Shown one piece after another: positions 61,001-64,000 of a stretch of 64,000 bases of DNA. The notes under the pieces were generated by a model, which made no database searches, was not told the DNA's origin, and was given only the letters and a program-made list of their open reading frames with translations. Where the stretch lies: assembly GCA_032433765.1 (NCBI GenBank), contig JAVIAB010000025.1:34458282-34522281 (forward strand), given 5' to 3'. Position 1 is the first letter of the stretch. Each line of letters begins with the position of its first letter. The position numbers and the translations under genes are program-made. Source of the DNA: Megaustenia siamemsis. Its lineage: Eukaryota; Mollusca; Gastropoda; Stylommatophora; Ariophantidae.

Positions 61001-64000
61001 CTACAATACTTGTTGCTCTCACATTGTCTACAATACTTGTTGCTCTCACATTGTCTACAATACTTGTTGCTCTCACATTGTCTACAATACTTGTTGCTCT
61101 CACATTGTCTACAATACTTGTTGCTCTCACATTGTCTACAATACTTGTTGCTCTCACATTGTCTACAATACTTGTTGCTCTCACATTGTCTACAATACTT
61201 GTTGCTCTCACATTGTCTACAATACTTGTTACTCTCACATTGTCTACAATACTTGTTGCTCTCACATTGTCTACAATACTTGTTGCTCTCACATTGTCTA
61301 CAATACTTGTTGCTCTCACATTGTCTACAATACTTGTTGCTCTCACATTGTCTACAATACTTGTTACTCTCACATTGTCTACAATACTTGTTGCTCTCAC
61401 ATTGTCTACAATACTTGTTACTCTCACATTGTCTACAATACTTGTTGCTCTCACATTGTCTACAATACTTGTTGCTCTCACATTGTCTACAATACTTGTT
61501 GCTCTCACATTGTCTACAATACTTGTTGCTCTCACATTGTCTACAATACTTGTTGCTCTCACATTGTCTACAATACTTGTTGCTCTCACATTGTCTACAA
61601 TACTTGTTGCTCTCACATTGTCTACAATACTTGTTGCTCTCACATTGTCTACAATACTTGTTGCTCTCACATTGTCTACAATACTTGTTGCTCTCACATT
61701 GTCTACAATACTTGTTGCTCTCACATTGTCTACAATACTTGTTACTCTCACATTGTCTACAATACTTGTTGCTCTCACATTGTCTACAATACTTGTTGCT
61801 CTCACATTGTCTACAATACTTGTTGCTCTCACATTGTCTACAATACTTGTTGCTCTCACATTGTCTACAATACTTGTTGCTCTCACATTGTCTACAATAC
61901 TTGTTGCTCTCACATTGTCTACAATACTTGTTGCTCTCACATTGTCTACAATACTTGTTGCTCTCACATTGTCTACAATACTTGTTGCTCTCACATTGTC
62001 TACAATACTTGTTGCTCTCACATTGTCTACAATACTTGTTGCTCTCACATTGTCTACAATACTTGTTGCTCTCACATTGTCTACAATACTTGTTGCTCTC
62101 ACATTGTCTACAATACTTGTTGCTCTCACATTGTCTACAATACTTGTTGCTCTCACATTGTCTACAATACTTGTTGCTCTCACATTGTCTACAATACTTG
62201 TTGCTCTCACATTGTCTACAATACTTGTTGCTCTCACATTGTCTACAATACTTGTTGCTCTCACATTGTCTACAATACTTGTTGCTCTCACATTGTCTAC
62301 AATACTTGTTGCTCTCACATTGTCTACAATACTTGTTGCTCTCACATTGTCTACAATACTTGTTGCTCTCACATTGTCTACAATACTTGTTGCTCTCACA
62401 TTGTCTACAATACTTGTTGCTCTCACATTGTCTACAATACTTGTTGCTCTCACATTGTCTACAATACTTGTTGCTCTCACATTGTCTACAATACTTGTTG
62501 CTCTCACATTGTCTACAATACTTGTTGCTCTCACATTGTCTACAATACTTGTTGCTCTCACATTGTCTACAATACTTGTTGCTCTCACATTGTCTACAAT
62601 ACTTGTTGCTCTCACATTGTCTACAATACTTGTTGCTCTCACATTGTCTACAATACTTGTTGCTCTCACATTGTCTACAATACTTGTTGCTCTCACATTG
62701 TCTACAATACTTGTTGCTCTCACATTGTCTACAATACTTGTTGCTCTCACATTGTCTACAATACTTGTTGCTCTCACATTGTCTACAATACTTGTTGCTC
62801 TCACATTGTCTACAATACTTGTTGCTCTCACATTGTCTACAATACTTGTTGCTCTCACATTGTCTACAATACTTGTTGCTCTCACATTGTCTACAATACT
62901 TGTTGCTCTCACATTGTCTACAATACTTGTTGCTCTCACATTGTCTACAATACTTGTTGCTCTCACATTGTCTACAATACTTGTTGCTCTCACATTGTCT
63001 ACAATACTTGTTGCTCTCACATTGTCTACAATACTTGTTGCTCTCACATTGTCTACAATACTTGTTGCTCTCACATTGTCTACAATACTTGTTGCTCTCA
63101 CATTGTCTACAATACTTGTTGCTCTCACATTGTCTACAATACTTGTTGCTCTCACATTGTCTACAATACTTGTTGCTCTCACATTGTCTACAATACTTGT
63201 TGCTCTCACATTGTCTACAATACTTGTTGCTCTCACATTGTCTACAATACTTGTTGCTCTCACATTGTCTACAATACTTGTTGCTCTCACATTGTCTACA
63301 ATACTTGTTGCTCTCACATTGTCTACAATACTTGTTGCTCTCACATTGTCTACAATACTTGTTGCTCTCACATTGTCTACAATACTTGTTGCTCTCACAT
63401 TGTCTACAATACTTGTTGCTCTCACATTGTCTACAATACTTGTTGCTCTCACATTGTCTACAATACTTGTTGCTCTCACATTGTCTACAATACTTGTTGC
63501 TCTCACATTGTCTACAATACTTGTTGCTCTCACATTGTCTACAATACTTGTTGCTCTCACATTGTCTACAATACTTGTTGCTCTCACATTGTCTACAATA
63601 CTTGTTGCTCTCACATTGTCTACAATACTTGTTGCTCTCACATTGTCTACAATACTTGTTGCTCTCACATTGTCTACAATACTTGTTGCTCTCACATTGT
63701 CTACAATACTTGTTGCTCTCACATTGTCTACAATACTTGTTGCTCTCACATTGTCTACAATACTTGTTGCTCTCACATTGTCTACAATACTTGTTGCTCT
63801 CACATTGTCTACAATACTTGTTGCTCTCACATTGTCTACAATACTTGTTGCTCTCACATTGTCTACAATACTTGTTGCTCTCACATTGTCTACAATACTT
63901 GTTGCTCTCACATTGTCTACAATACTTGTTGCTCTCACATTGTCTACAATACTTGTTGCTCTCACATTGTCTACAATACTTGTTGCTCTCACATTGTCTA
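37013..64000. repeat. 27-bp satellite, ~1,000 copies, continues beyond the window
   Basis: Units contain ACAATACTTGTTGCTCTCAC and ATTGTCT. Common variants are GTTACTC, GTAACTC and CTCGTTG. Indels are rare: an extra base at ~38,955 and ~42,763, and losses at ~42,690, ~44,124, ~50,296 and ~53,323. The left 8 kb is diverse with higher-order duplication; the right half is nearly invariant. Five of six frames are free of stops in the consensus, giving artefact frames of up to 4,568 residues (TSIVDNVRA and QCESNKYCR on the minus strand; HIVYNTCCS, TLSTILVAL and LSHCLQYLL on the plus strand). No interspersed gene or mobile element was seen within it. Confidence 0.99.

Noticed and set aside
37006..63992. 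Very long open frames through the 27-bp array (for example 4,568, 2,725, 2,052 and 1,941 residues)
   Set aside because: They are translations of a stop-free tandem unit, overlap each other on both strands and in several frames, and break at one- or two-base indels. There is no start context, domain or codon bias.
37013..64000. CRISPR array
   Set aside because: Units are contiguous 27-bp tandem repeats without unique spacers, in a eukaryotic context and without cas genes.
33034..64000. Telomeric or subtelomeric repeat
   Set aside because: No TTAGGG-type units occur. A centromeric or heterochromatic role is possible but cannot be judged from this window.

Overview
The window is eukaryotic, intron- and repeat-dominated DNA from an invertebrate animal, most plausibly a mollusc and perhaps a gastropod. 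The evidence is tRNA-derived SINEs with RNA polymerase III A/B boxes, several non-LTR retrotransposon (LINE) families, consensus splice sites, AT-rich single-copy DNA, and a split immunoglobulin-like domain whose F-strand motif resembles the Ig domains of snail FREP/VIgL immune lectins. The organism is an inference. There is no bacterial-style gene, operon, RNA gene, origin or CRISPR locus.

Layout. (1) 1-18,900 is a mosaic of degenerate LINE and SINE insertions, many with target-site duplications that I could place exactly, plus small tandem arrays of 50, 32, 91 and 61 bp, an expanded GAT microsatellite and AT microsatellites. (2) 19,011-30,798 is a 30-bp satellite of about 390 copies. (3) 30,799-33,033 is unassigned DNA with a SINE, a candidate 267-bp MITE and a Penelope-like relic. 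(4) 33,034-34,914 is an 18-bp minisatellite. (5) 34,915-37,012 holds two possible exons, a 59-bp array carrying six copies of the palindrome GTCACGTGAC, and LINE fragments. (6) From about 37,013 to the right edge and beyond is a 27-bp satellite of about 1,000 copies. Tandem arrays make up roughly two thirds of the window. Their unit lengths of 18, 27 and 30 bp are multiples of three, so very long but spurious reading frames run through them.

Gene content. The only convincing host gene is on the minus strand. Three short exons (17,287-17,179, 11,619-11,499 and 3,765-3,618) have consensus acceptors, GT donors (one consensus, two weaker) and matching codon phases. Together they encode one Ig-like fold with its B-strand and F-strand cysteines. 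Its introns contain nearly all the left-hand mobile elements. The gene would begin upstream of 17,287 and continue past the left edge. Two further open segments near 35 kb on the same strand may be exons of this or another gene.

Mobile elements. At least six LINE families can be told apart: L-A (endonuclease/RT, 5103-7935 and 1835-2429), L-B (RNase H-bearing, GA-rich tail, four copies), L-C (GAT-tailed), L-D (GAT-tailed, different C-terminus), an RNase H fragment (L-E) and L-F. All are broken. One L-B copy is an internally deleted element flanked by a 13-bp duplication, and one SINE A copy is dimeric with a perfect 18-bp duplication. Nothing here looks mobilisation-competent.
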